DNA from: Kovacikia minuta CCNUW1
Lineage (GTDB): Bacteria; Cyanobacteriota; Cyanobacteriia; Leptolyngbyales; Leptolyngbyaceae
Assembly: GCF_020091585.1 (NCBI RefSeq)
Contig: NZ_CP083582.1
Span: 6,644,536 to 6,708,535 of the forward strand
DNA: 64,000 nucleotides
Direction of reading: 5' to 3'
Shown here: piece after piece, positions 46,979-56,621 of the stretch
Numbering within the stretch: the stretch's first letter is position 1
How the letters are laid out: each line of letters opens with the position of its first letter
Position numbers and translations under genes: made by a program
The notes under the pieces: generated by a model
The model's input: the letters and a program-made list of their open reading frames with translations, nothing else
What the model was told of the DNA's origin: nothing
Databases searched by the model: none

Positions 46979-47055
46979 GGTTAAACTGTGAGGTTAAGCT
47001 TTGAAGTTAAACTATGGAGTTAAACCGTGTACGGGGTTAAGCCGTAAGGTTAAAC
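46979..47055. repeat. Six GGTTAAAC-like boxes at 13-bp spacing
   Basis: Boxes (GGTTAAAC, GGTTAAGC or AGTTAAAC) start at 46979, 46992, 47005, 47018, 47035 and 47048; steps are 13, 13, 13, 17, 13. They lie 220-300 bases upstream of the prenyltransferase start. Either a regulator array or a tandem repeat remnant. Confidence 0.75.
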
Positions 47056-47276
47056 TTTCGCAATTCTTACTTCTCAGACTAACACAAGCCAAGAAAGACT
47101 CCACCAAAGTTTTTTTAATTTGCAAATAATCCTTACACAGAGCAGGTTTACCCCTTTCACCTTTATAAAGGCTACCTCAATAAAGGAACTTTAATGTCTA
47201 TAGAGGGTTGGGTTAGCTTAAAATGAGGACAGATTATTTAAAGTTTCGTAACTTTACCCGCTTGAGTCGGATATCC

Positions 47277-48248
47277 ATGACTTCAACTACTTCCCTCTTT
47301 TCTCCTGTTGAAGCGGACCTATGCATCCTGATGGAGAACCTTAAGAGTCTGATTGGTGCTCGCCATCCCGTTTTGTATGCAGCAGCAGAACATCTCTTTG
47401 GTGCAAAGGGGAAGCGAGTTCGACCCGCGATCGTCCTGCTCGTATCCCGCGCAACCCTGGTCGATCAGGAAATTACCCTGCGACACCGCCGATTGGCAGA
47501 AATTACTGAAATGATCCACACGGCCAGTCTGGTGCACGACGATGTTGTCGATGAGGCAGAATTACGGCGGGGGGTGCCGACGGTTCATAGTAGCTTCGGC
47601 AACCGAATTGCGGTTTTGGCAGGAGATTTTTTGTTTGCTCAATCTTCCTGGTATTTGGCAAATCTGGACAACCTGGAAGTTGTGAAGTTGCTGTCTCAGG
47701 TGATCATGGATCTGGCTGAGGGGGAAATTCAACAGGGCTTAAACCGATTTGCGACCAATCTATCCATTGAGCAGTATCTCGAAAAGAGTTACTACAAAAC
47801 TGCCAGTTTGATCGCGAACAGTTCTAAGGCAGCCGCCGTGTTAAGTGAGGCTACCCCGGAACTGATTGAACACATGTATGGCTACGGTCGCCACATTGGG
47901 TTAGCATTCCAGATTATCGACGATATTTTGGATTTCACAGGTTCAACGGAAGCCCTGGGCAAACCTGCCGGGTCAGACCTCAAAAGTGGCAATTTAACCG
48001 CCCCCGTGCTGTATGCTCTGGAAGAAAAACAATTTCTGGAAACCTTGATTGAGCGGGAGTTTGCCCAACCTGGTGATTTGGAGCAGGCGATCGCATTAGT
48101 CAAAGATGGGCAGGGAATTGAGCGATCGCGGGAACTGGCAATGTATCACACCCGAACGGCGATCGACCATTTGGCTGTACTTCCACCTTCGGCATCGCGG
48201 CAGGCACTCATTAAGCTGGGAGATTACGTTCTCAGTCGTTTGTATTAG
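47277..48248 (+). CDS. sds: Solanesyl-type polyprenyl diphosphate synthase
   Basis: 323 residues from ATG 47277; the frame is open to 47223 but family members start near MTSTTSLFSPVEADL. First Asp-rich motif SLVHDDVVDEAELRRGVPT, second FQIIDDILDFTG, and GAKGKRVRPAIVLL (substrate site). Extends an allylic diphosphate with isopentenyl diphosphate to a long all-trans chain, probably the plastoquinone side chain. Next to murI, an arrangement seen in other cyanobacteria as I recall. Confidence 0.92.
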   Translation: MTSTTSLFSPVEADLCILMENLKSLIGARHPVLYAAAEHLFGAKGKRVRPAIVLLVSRATLVDQEITLRHRRLAEITEMIHTASLVHDDVVDEAELRRGVPTVHSSFGNRIAVLAGDFLFAQSSWYLANLDNLEVVKLLSQVIMDLAEGEIQQGLNRFATNLSIEQYLEKSYYKTASLIANSSKAAAVLSEATPELIEHMYGYGRHIGLAFQIIDDILDFTGSTEALGKPAGSDLKSGNLTAPVLYALEEKQFLETLIEREFAQPGDLEQAIALVKDGQGIERSRELAMYHTRTAIDHLAVLPPSASRQALIKLGDYVLSRLY

Positions 48249-49268
48249 TGCATTCCCATTCAAAGAATTACCGGGTAGGGGCGGATTTTGCGGGCTGTTT
48301 AACGAGGTTGCCTGACCCCTTTGCCAACCTACCCGTATCGGAGAAATATGGCTTCCTGGGAAGTACCTGAGGGCATTCCCAATTGTTGCCATTCTTACTA
48401 AAGAAAGGGTTGAAACCCCAGGAGAAGTATTAGTAAAACAGAAAGTAGGTGGATCTTCTATAGACTTTTCTTATGTTGGGAACAATTGGCTGAATGTGTA
48501 ATTTGTTACTTCTGAGATTGAAGTTTCCAGAAGGGGGATTGAGCATTGGCTGATTGGGTTTCGATAGCTCCTTACTACAAGCATTTCTGGGGCTTGCCCT
48601 CTATATCTATCCTGGAAGAGGTGCTTGGGGGTTGGTGATTATTGATACGAAGCTGTGTATTTTTGAGATGTGCCAATTTTAATAAATGGTTAGGGAATAA
48701 CCTTTGGGATTGCTAACATGTGCTAAAGTTCATTTTTAAGTGATTGAAGTTTTTTTGTTTAATTTGTTGCCTGAAAGTAATCACTGTCATTCCCTATTAA
48801 CCGCTATCAACTGATAGTTTGTGAGGCTAACGAATGCATTAGCTGACTTGGCTTTTTAGATACCATTCTTCTAGCGATTAGCGCCTAAGCAGTTGAGTAA
48901 CCTGCAAATCAGTTAAGAGTTGAGTAGTCTGGAAAGCCACTATTTCAGCAGTTTCGAGGATACTGTCCTGTTGCAACTTTTCCATCGTTCGGTTGAGATT
49001 GGGTTTGCTAGAAATCACAAATCTAACCAAAGGAAGGTGAAAAACATCCAAAGTGTTATTTGCACTACAAATAATCACCCAGGATTTCACTCCCCTGAAA
49101 GATGTTTTGAGTGCAGTATTTTTCCTATCCTGAAAATGTTTCACAGCCTATGATTCTATCTGATTCTAAATTCTGAAAATTGTTCCGTGCTCCCAGAAAC
49201 TCATTGTCCCTCTCAGGGAATTGGTTCTGAATTTGTCAACGTTGTTTAGAAACAAAACTCACAAAGCT
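48249..49268. other. Long AT-rich intergenic region
   Basis: About 1 kb without a convincing gene. An inverted repeat with arms CGGGTAGG (48272-48279) and CCTACCCG (48328-48335) follows the prenyltransferase stop. Two opposed open frames near 48878-49153 lack good starts or recognisable sequence. A small RNA or long leader is possible. Confidence 0.5.
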
Positions 49269-50546
49269 ATGTTGTTCTCAAACAGAAAGCGCATTGCTCT
49301 GATCTCGGTGCATGGTGATCCGGCGATCGAGATTGGTAAAGAAGAAGCCGGCGGGCAAAATGTTTACGTGCGCCATGTCGGTGAAGCACTCGCGCAACAG
49401 GGTTGGCAGGTCGATATGTTTACCCGCCGGGTGAGTCCTGAGCAAGACACAATTGTCGAACATAGTCCCCATTGTCGAACCATTCGTTTAATTGCCGGGC
49501 CTCAGAAATTCATTCCCCGGGATGATCTCTTTGAGTTTTTACCGGAGTTTGTGCAGGCGTTTCTTGACTTTCAGCAACAGTTGGAGGCTCCCTATTCTTT
49601 GGTTCATACCAATTACTGGCTTTCTTCCTGGGTTGGAATGGAACTGAAAAAGCGGCAGCCTTTGAAACAGGTGCATACCTACCACTCACTTGGAGCGGTG
49701 AAGTATAAGTCGATTCCGACGATTCCGTTAATTGCAAAAACCCGTCTTGCAGTTGAAAAAAACCTTCTGGAATCCGCCGATCGGGTTGTTGCCACCAGCC
49801 CTCAAGAGAAAGACCACATGCGATCGCTAGTGTCTCAAAATGGCAAGATTGATATCATCCCCTGTGGCACGGATGTATCCCACTTTGGCTCGGTGGAACG
49901 GGAAGCAGCCCGCCAGGAATTTGGCATTGCCCCTGACGAAAAGCTGGTTCTATATGTCGGGCGGTTCGATCCCCGTAAGGGGATTGAAACGTTGGTGCGG
50001 GCAGTGCGCCGCTCTACGTTGTGGGAAACTGGTAAGGTGAAGCTATTTATTGGCGGTGGCAGCCGTCCCGGTCACAGTGATGGGCATGAGCGGGAGCGGA
50101 TCGAAGAGATTGTTGCCGAACTGGGTATGGGTGACAGGGTTCACTTCCCCGGACGGTTGTCTCCAGAAGAGTTGCCGACTTACTATGCCGCTGCTGATGT
50201 TTCTGTGGTGCCGAGTCACTATGAACCCTTTGGGTTGGTGGCGATCGAGGCAATGGCGTGTGGGACGCCTGTGGTTGCTAGTGATGTGGGTGGGTTGCAG
50301 TTTACGGTTGTTTCTGAGGAAACCGGGTTGTTGGCTGCACCGAAGGATGACGCCGCTTTTGCAGTTGCGATCGATCGGATTCTGGCTGACCCTGCCTGGC
50401 GAGACCAGTTGGGGCAAGCAGCAAAGGCACGGGTGCAGGCTAAATTTAGCTGGGAAGGAGTTGCCTCTCAGTTGGGTCACCTGTACAACCATTTGCTGGA
50501 ACAGCCGATCGCAGACTCCTCTCCCGAATTTGCTCGAGTGAGTTAG
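49269..50546 (+). CDS. GT4-family glycosyltransferase
   Basis: 425 residues from ATG 49269 (MLFSNRKRIALISVHGDPAIEIGKEEAGGQNVYVRHVGEALA). The GGQNVYVR loop and LVHTNYWLSSWVG lie in the N-terminal GT-B half. The C-terminal half carries LVLYVGRFDPRKGIETLVRAV and the E-x7-E motif HYEPFGLVAIEAMACGTPVVASDVGG. The GGQNVYVR motif is typical of sucrose-phosphate-synthase-like and MshA-like GT4 enzymes. Probably transfers a sugar from a nucleotide sugar; the exact substrate is unknown. Confidence 0.88.
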   Translation: MLFSNRKRIALISVHGDPAIEIGKEEAGGQNVYVRHVGEALAQQGWQVDMFTRRVSPEQDTIVEHSPHCRTIRLIAGPQKFIPRDDLFEFLPEFVQAFLDFQQQLEAPYSLVHTNYWLSSWVGMELKKRQPLKQVHTYHSLGAVKYKSIPTIPLIAKTRLAVEKNLLESADRVVATSPQEKDHMRSLVSQNGKIDIIPCGTDVSHFGSVEREAARQEFGIAPDEKLVLYVGRFDPRKGIETLVRAVRRSTLWETGKVKLFIGGGSRPGHSDGHERERIEEIVAELGMGDRVHFPGRLSPEELPTYYAAADVSVVPSHYEPFGLVAIEAMACGTPVVASDVGGLQFTVVSEETGLLAAPKDDAAFAVAIDRILADPAWRDQLGQAAKARVQAKFSWEGVASQLGHLYNHLLEQPIADSSPEFARVS

Positions 50547-50696
50547 GAATTGGAGGTAGAAGGCAGATGGCAGAAAGGGGGAAAGGATAAAGGCTTAAGG
50601 ATAAAGGATAGAAATTATCTCCTTACCTCCTTACCCCATCACCTTCTGATTCTTTCCCTCTGCCTTCTGCCTTCTGCCCTCTGCCTTCAATAATTG

Positions 50697-51275
50697 CTAT
50701 CTAAAACCATCAGAGAGTGAAATTACCCCGCAGCCAATCCGTCCGCCGGCATTTCCGGTGGGTTGACCAAAGTCATCCCGCTGGGCATGCACGATGACGG
50801 CATGATTGGCGATCGCATACTTGCCCTGATCTAAGCTTAATCCAGGAACGGTTTGAACCAGGGAACCTGTGCCATCGGTGGCAATTAAAATATTGCCCAG
50901 GTCTCCAGCATGCGCCTTACCGAAGCCATCCACAATCAGCTTGCCATGCGCGACATTATCCGGGTTGAAGTGCCCGCCAGCGGCATTGCCGTTATCTTTG
51001 CAACTGCCTTTTTCATGGATATGGAAGCCATGAAACCCGGAGGGGGCGTTGTTAACCGTTGCTTGAATCAGCGTTCCTTTACTGGTTGCTGTAAAGGTGA
51101 CGTTGCCTGTGAGTTTTGATTTGCCAGCCGGATCACTAATGGTTGCCTGGGCGATGGATGAGGTAGTAAGTGGGGCGGCGATCGCGACTGCTGGTATCCC
51201 TCCATAAAGAAATGCCAGCAAACTCAAAAGCAGCGTAAAAATCAGGTTTTTAAGAACGTGATGGATAGGTTTCAT
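50697..51275 (-). CDS. sodC: Superoxide dismutase [Cu-Zn]
   Basis: 192 residues from ATG 51275. Signal peptide (residues about 1-35, ending AIAAP). Metal ligands: GFHGFHIHEKGSC, GGHFNP, HAGDLGN and NHAVIVHAQRDDFG; the Cys of GSC and of GRIGCGVI can form the structural disulfide. Converts superoxide to peroxide in the periplasm or thylakoid lumen. Complete. Confidence 0.93.
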   Translation of the reverse strand: MKPIHHVLKNLIFTLLLSLLAFLYGGIPAVAIAAPLTTSSIAQATISDPAGKSKLTGNVTFTATSKGTLIQATVNNAPSGFHGFHIHEKGSCKDNGNAAGGHFNPDNVAHGKLIVDGFGKAHAGDLGNILIATDGTGSLVQTVPGLSLDQGKYAIANHAVIVHAQRDDFGQPTGNAGGRIGCGVISLSDGFR

Positions 51276-51321
51276 AGGAAAGCACTCTGGACTGTAATCC
51301 AATTTTAGGTTGCAGGGTTGA

Positions 51322-51750
51322 ATGAATTGTCTTGAATCCTTTGATTTTTGTCCCTTTTACGCACAAATTATTGTTTGGAATTCAGATAGTTCGATCAAAT
51401 TTGACGAGCAATGGACTGACCAGCATGAAAAGCAAGGATTCCTTTGGCATTCGGGTTATGTGGCTTTTCAGACGGTTTCTGATGGAACTGACTATGTTGT
51501 AGAAGTATGGTTGGCAGAATGCATTGATTTCCAACCGAACGCAATTCGTTCGATCCAGGTTCCCTTTTCAATTGGCCCACCAGAAATTGTTGTGATCACA
51601 GATCTGTTTGGTTCAACGGAGAAAGAAGTGATTGAGACACTTGTTGCAAGACTCCGTTCCAATCTCCCGGTTGCTTTTGCCGGAAGAGGCGCATTGTCGG
51701 ATACCAGGGGCTATCCTCCCGTTCTAACATCCAGCGCCAGTCTGCACTAA
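51322..51750 (+). CDS. ComJ-like protein, 3' part uncertain
   Basis: 142 codons from ATG 51322. The first 90 residues (FCPFYAQIIVWNSDS...WTDQHEKQGFLWHSGYVAFQTVSDGTDYVVEVWLAE...AIRSIQVPFSIG) resemble the ComJ family, known in Bacillus as the inhibitor of the competence nuclease NucA. From about 51596 on the frame is antisense to the opposite TPR-glycosyltransferase gene, and the sequence no longer looks like ComJ. Either the genes overlap tail to tail or this one is truncated and extended by chance. Confidence 0.5.
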   Translation: MNCLESFDFCPFYAQIIVWNSDSSIKFDEQWTDQHEKQGFLWHSGYVAFQTVSDGTDYVVEVWLAECIDFQPNAIRSIQVPFSIGPPEIVVITDLFGSTEKEVIETLVARLRSNLPVAFAGRGALSDTRGYPPVLTSSASLH

Positions 51751-53479
51751 AAGGGAGCAAAACCCAGACGGGCTTGCCTAGTGCTCCAGCCAGGTGAGCT
51801 ACAGCAGTATCTACGCTAATCACCAAATCAAGTTGGGTAATTACAGCAGCGGTGTCGGCAAAATCCTTTAGCTGTGGACTCAAATCTTGCAGTTGTTCCT
51901 CAAAACCAAATTGAGTAATATCTCTTGAATTTAGTCCAACCTGAAGGCTATACAGGGCAACTTTAGGAATGGACAGAAATTTCATAAAAGTTGGGAGAGG
52001 AATCGATTTCATTTTATGAATTCTCAAAAGACCTTTTGTTTTTCGATAACCGCTTGACCAGACGATGCCGACTTTGAGACCATTGGAAGATGGTTTTTCC
52101 AAAAAAATAGTCGTCTCTTCGGGAGGTGATAAATAAGGTACTTGCCAGGGTACCTGATTGGGCATTTCTTGAAGGACAAAAGGCAAACTTAAGAGTGGCA
52201 AATGCCAATCGACATCAGGAAAAAAGTCTGTTTGATAAGTGAATTGAATATCAGGAATGCCAGTTAATAGTCTAACCAGTTCCTTGGAGCACGCCACCAT
52301 GACTTCCCCATTACGCTGGCTCACTCTAGAGGCATACCGGATGAACTGAATCGTATCTCCAAACCCTTGCTCTGCATAAAGCAAAATCTTCTGACCTTGG
52401 AGATCTCTGCCATCCCAGCGTTTTCCTGGTAGTGGTGGAAGTTGGGTTGAAGCACATCGCCAACGCCACTCATATTCTGCAAATCCCTTTGGAAAATCTC
52501 CGACCGCAAGTAGTGCATTGCTTAAATTAAAGTGGGCTTCAGCGAAGTCAGGATTGGCAGCTATAGCCAATTGGTAGTGAGTGATTGCTCCTTTTACATC
52601 ACCTTTCTGGTAAAGCATTACCCCTAAATTGCTTTGCAACTCAGCATGATCTGGGTTCTGTGTAGCTGCTTGCTGCAAATGCGAAATCGCTGTTTCAATT
52701 TGTCCATTTTCCTCAAAACTTAGCGCCAAATTATTATGGGCGTCTATAAAAGTGGGATCGATTTCGAGTACTCGTTGATAGCAGTTGATCGCTGTATCAA
52801 ACTGTTCCAATTCTCGCCAGCTACTAGCCAAATTAAATAGAATATTAATATTGTTGGGATGGTATTCTAGAGCCTGACTGTAGGTTGCGATCGCAAGTTC
52901 AAATTGTTTTTGATCTTGCAAAAAAGTTCCTAAATCAATGTGAAACTCAGATATTTCAGGAGAAGCTGCGATCGCTTGCTATAAGCAAGCGATCGCAGCT
53001 TCAATTTGTCCCTGTTCTTGCAAAGCTTTACCCAAATTGTGATGAGCTTTTGCATAACCGGGGTTCAGGGCAATTGCCTGTTGGTAATGGGAGATCGCAG
53101 CGTTTAACTCCTTTTGTTCCAGTCGCAAATTGCCCAGATTAAAGTGAGTTGGGGCATGGAGGGGATTCAGTTCCAGAGAAATTTGGAAGTGTCGTGCAGC
53201 AGATTCCAAATTGCCCTGATTGTGCAAAGTCACTGCTAGATTCCCGTGAGCTTCAGCGTGCTTGGGATCAAGCGCAATAACCTGTTGGAAGCGAGTAACG
53301 GCTGTTTCTGGTCTGCCCGTTTGGTGGGCGATCGCTCCCAGTAAATGGAGTGCGGGGATATAATTCGGCTGTTGCTCAATGATCTGTGAACAAATCCACT
53401 CTGCTTCAAACAGATTTCCAGATTGATATAACTGGAAAGCATTTTTCATGACTCCAGGGATGAAATTCAGTTCAAACAT
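51596..53479 (-). pseudogene. TPR-glycosyltransferase-like gene interrupted by an in-frame TAG
   Basis: Start ATG 53479, with AGGGA upstream. The N-terminal part has about four TPRs (AEAHGNLAVTLHNQGNLESAARHFQISLELNP) and stops at TAG 52979-52981. The same frame then continues (QAIAASPEISEFHIDLGTFLQDQKQFELAIATY) through more TPRs to a GT-B-like C-terminal domain (LLYAEQGFGDTIQFIRY, LDLVISVDTAVAHLAGALGKPVWVLLPFSADWRWM) ending at 51596. A CAG to TAG change would explain it. The stop lies inside a 41-bp palindrome. Restored product about 627 residues. Confidence 0.85.
52962..53002. repeat. 41-bp palindrome containing two HIP1 octamers
   Basis: Perfect 19-bp arms (52962-52980 and 52984-53002) around the 3-nt centre ATA. 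Each arm contains GCGATCGC. The in-frame stop of the TPR-glycosyltransferase gene lies at its centre. Confidence 0.9.
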
Positions 53480-53661
53480 TATTTCCCTATTCAATTCTCT
53501 GTTTATCTTTCCCAAATTTACATAATCCAACCTGGCTAATTTCATTGGGAGCCTTCAAATTTCTGTCAACAAAGATTCTTGGTTCACAAAGATGTAGTAA
53601 TCGGCTCCAAATCCCTGGTGCATCGATTTTGAAAGATGTAACAGGTGAATGGCACTCACCC

Positions 53662-54942
53662 TCATCTGCGTTCAACAGACTTAAACCCGGAGGGACACGC
53701 AGCCGCTCCTACCGCAGGGAAGGTGGCGGGCATTTTGGGTAGGAGAGGGGTTGCCGCTTCGCTCTCACAGAGGGTAGCAAAGGTAGACAGTTCATTGAAT
53801 TGAGAAGTTTTGGCGACGGAAACAAATGCCATGTAAGATTTGAGTCCCTTCTGCTTGGGAACGGCTGCGACCATGACCGCTTTGGTGCGATCGCGGTACA
53901 GAAAAATCCGGTAAAGATAGGACCTGGTTTCGGGCTTAATGCCAATTCCCAGATCCGCCAGATTTGCCGTGAATCGCTCCTTTTCCAGGTAATAAGCCTG
54001 CTCTGCTCGCATCATTGACCCCACGTACTGCTTCGCTTCCGATTGGGCTGGAGCAGACTCGGCATCCGTTACCGTCTGGTAAGTTCCCTCCAGATTGGCA
54101 TTCCTCAAATCTTTCATGCTGGCACCTTCCAGTACCGCTTTTTCCAGGCGGGTATCCTTCAGGTCAGCCCCATCCAAAACGGCATTTTTGAGATTGGCAC
54201 AGGTCAACACTGCATTGGTCAGATTCGCGTTCGTCAGATCCGTTCCGCTCAAATTACCGCTATACAGAATGGCATTACTCAGATTCGCGCCCCGCAGGTT
54301 GCTGTTGCTCAAATCAGCCAGAGCTAATTGGAATCCGTACTGCGCCATGCTTTTTGATTCAGGGCTGCCTGCATCGTAGCAGCGTCCGTAGGGCATGGAT
54401 GAAACGCCCAAAATGCTCCACAACTGTTCAAACGTTCGGTTGGACGATCGCGATCGCACCCCTGAGAGGGTGGCATAACTGAGATTTGCATTGCTCAGAT
54501 TCACCCCCTGCAACCCCACTCCGGCTAAGTTGGTGCGACTCAGGTTGACGCCTTGCAAATTGGCACCGCTAAGATTGTTGTCGAGCAGATTGGCATCCTT
54601 CAGGTAAGCCCCACTCAGGTCTGCCTGACTGAAGTTGGTATTTTCTAAGGTGGCAAGGTAGAGGTAGGTTTTGACCAACTTTGCTCCGGTCAGATCCGCA
54701 TCGGTTAAGTTGGCAGATCCCAGATTTGCTCCCGATAAATTGGCACCTCTGAGGTTGCTATTCATCAGGTTGGCACCAAACAAATTGGCTCCCTGCAAAT
54801 CTGCCCCACTGAGATCACAACTGGGACACTGGTTTGTTTTCAAGAGTTGTTTGACCTGGTCTGGGTTGGCAGCGATCGCAGCTTGTCCCATTCCGATCAG
54901 GGTTGATAGGAGGGCGATCGTCCAAATCCTGGTATTATTCAT
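53662..54942 (-). CDS. Exported pentapeptide-repeat protein with pilin-like C-terminal domain
   Basis: 426 residues from ATG 54942. Signal peptide (about 1-26, [20 protein letters not shown]), then [22 protein letters not shown] and two blocks of A(D/N)LxG pentapeptides (about 45-170 and 215-295) with a non-repeat insert containing [14 protein letters not shown] between. The last 130 residues ([40 protein letters not shown]...) resemble the globular part of cyanobacterial type IV pilin-like (G/H) proteins. No prepilin cleavage site is present. An unusual fusion of unknown role outside the cytoplasm. Confidence 0.75.
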   Translation of the reverse strand: MNNTRIWTIALLSTLIGMGQAAIAANPDQVKQLLKTNQCPSCDLSGADLQGANLFGANLMNSNLRGANLSGANLGSANLTDADLTGAKLVKTYLYLATLENTNFSQADLSGAYLKDANLLDNNLSGANLQGVNLSRTNLAGVGLQGVNLSNANLSYATLSGVRSRSSNRTFEQLWSILGVSSMPYGRCYDAGSPESKSMAQYGFQLALADLSNSNLRGANLSNAILYSGNLSGTDLTNANLTNAVLTCANLKNAVLDGADLKDTRLEKAVLEGASMKDLRNANLEGTYQTVTDAESAPAQSEAKQYVGSMMRAEQAYYLEKERFTANLADLGIGIKPETRSYLYRIFLYRDRTKAVMVAAVPKQKGLKSYMAFVSVAKTSQFNELSTFATLCESEAATPLLPKMPATFPAVGAAACPSGFKSVERR

Positions 54943-54971
54943 AACCCGATCCACGCAACGGTTTCTCAATT

Positions 54972-55760
54972 TTATCCCTGTGGGGCGTTATCCAGTTGAG
55001 TGCCGCAGTTTTTGCAAAAACGGGCATCGGTATCGTGCAGAGCCAGTTGGCAGGTGGGGCAGGGTTTTTGCACCTGATTGGCGGTCTTAACCAGACGCTT
55101 AACCAGATCGCCCAACTGCCAGGGAATCAGGGCAATTCCAGTCATGATCATCAGGATGGTCAGTAACCGTCCGATCTCCGATTTGGGCGTAACATCGCCA
55201 AACCCCACCGTGGTCATGGTTGCGACCGAGAAATAGAGCGCATCCAGGAAAGTGGTAAATACATCCGGGTTGACGGGATGTTCGACCTGATAAATCAACC
55301 CGGAGTAAACAAAGATGATAATAAATAGGGTTAACAGAATCCGGGTAAGGATAGCACTGTCCTCACTGCTGACATAGCCAAACAGGGTGTTCCCTTCCAG
55401 CAACCGGATTAACCGTAAAATTCGGAACCAGCGAAAAACCCGAATAAAGCTAATATCAAAAATACCAACCAGAAAGGGGAGAACTGCCAATAGATCGATG
55501 ATCGAGTTGAGGCTGAAGAAATAGCGGAGTTTGTTTTCAGCAGACCAGAAGCGCAACAGATACTCGATCGCAAAAATGACCAGAATCACCCCATTGATGG
55601 CGTTCAGGGGCATCCGCAATGACTCTGGAATTGGATAGGTTTCCACCACAAAAATGGCGGATGAAAACAGCACCAACCCGATAATCGACAGGCTAATCGC
55701 TTTGCCGATGGGTGTTTCGATATCTTCCAGATAGAAGCCGATCGTTCGTTGTAATGCCAT
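54972..55760 (-). CDS. Voltage-gated-type potassium channel with C-terminal zinc ribbon
   Basis: 262 residues from ATG 55760. Six transmembrane segments with an Arg-rich S4 ([15 protein letters not shown], near residue 110) and the K+ filter TTVGFGD (near 190). The cytoplasmic tail ends in [20 protein letters not shown], a zinc ribbon. Conducts K+ across the plasma membrane; the zinc ribbon may be structural or regulatory. Stop lies 30 bases before the pentapeptide gene start, so the pair may be co-transcribed. Confidence 0.9.
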   Translation of the reverse strand: MALQRTIGFYLEDIETPIGKAISLSIIGLVLFSSAIFVVETYPIPESLRMPLNAINGVILVIFAIEYLLRFWSAENKLRYFFSLNSIIDLLAVLPFLVGIFDISFIRVFRWFRILRLIRLLEGNTLFGYVSSEDSAILTRILLTLFIIIFVYSGLIYQVEHPVNPDVFTTFLDALYFSVATMTTVGFGDVTPKSEIGRLLTILMIMTGIALIPWQLGDLVKRLVKTANQVQKPCPTCQLALHDTDARFCKNCGTQLDNAPQG

Positions 55761-55847
55761 TTCAATCTGCAATCTACAATCTGCAATCTACAATAGTGTG
55801 AGATTCCCGTGTTTGACGCCTGCTTCGATCGATAAGAAAAGGCAACG

Positions 55848-56450
55848 ATGACATCCACCCCCCTTAGACTCCTCTCTTTTGACGAATTTCTCAACCATTA
55901 CGGTGACGATCCCCGTTATGAGTTGATTGATGGGGAACTGCGTGACATGGAACCAACGGGACCGCATGAATCAGTTTCAGGAAAGTTGGCTGGTCGGCTA
56001 TTTGTTGAAATTCTGCGCCTGAACTTGAAGTGGACGATTCCCAAAAACTGTCTGATACGACCACCGGATACTGAGGCAACGGCTCTGCGCCCTGATGTGA
56101 TTCTGCTAGACGAGGCTGATCTGGCTGAAGAACCGTTATGGACAAAGCAACCTGTTTTGACGAGCGGTAAAGCCATTCGGTTGGTAGCAGAGGTGGTGAG
56201 TACGAACTGGCAGGATGATTATGCCCGAAAAGTAGAGGAATACGCGCTTTTAGGCATTTCAGAGTATTGGATTGTAGATTTTCGGGGTTTAGGTGGCATC
56301 GCTTTCATTGGCAAACCCAAGCAACCTACATTTACGATTTATTATCTGGAAAATGGGCAATATCGTCAGCAACAATATCGATTGGGACAGCCCATCACCT
56401 CAATGTTGTTCCCTGAATTGCAGCTTCGCTTGGATGACATCATGCCTTGA
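55848..56450 (+). CDS. Uma2-family (DUF820) endonuclease-like protein
   Basis: 200 residues: SFDEFLNHYGDDPRYELIDGELRDMEPTGPHESVSGKLAGRL, then TALRPDVILLDE (Asp), RLVAEVVSTNWQDDYARKVEEYALLGISEYWIVD (Glu, Lys). All core PD-(D/E)XK positions are kept. Third member of this family in the window and the only short intact one. Function unknown. Confidence 0.9.
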   Translation: MTSTPLRLLSFDEFLNHYGDDPRYELIDGELRDMEPTGPHESVSGKLAGRLFVEILRLNLKWTIPKNCLIRPPDTEATALRPDVILLDEADLAEEPLWTKQPVLTSGKAIRLVAEVVSTNWQDDYARKVEEYALLGISEYWIVDFRGLGGIAFIGKPKQPTFTIYYLENGQYRQQQYRLGQPITSMLFPELQLRLDDIMP

Positions 56451-56621
56451 CCGAGGTTTTGCACCTTACTCAACCAGAGTTAAGAAACCAGGGTTTTTAA
56501 TGGGAATGAACCCTTTCAGCGTTTGCTCATAATAAGAACCCCGGTCTCTACAGCTTTCTATGACTGATGCAAACTCTTAGTTAACCTATCTTTCTACTCC
56601 CTATTTATTGCACTCTGAATT

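Larger units (their letters stand above)
46404..47276. other. Long intergenic region between murI and the prenyltransferase
   Basis: Contains the hairpin at 46448-46491, a small minus-strand gene candidate at 46534-46647, and the 13-bp-spaced repeats at 46979-47055. The remaining DNA (46650-46975) shows nothing recognisable. Confidence 0.6.

Noticed and set aside
48878-49153. Two opposed open frames of 77-88 codons
   Set aside because: They overlap each other, have no ribosome sites and show no recognisable domain.
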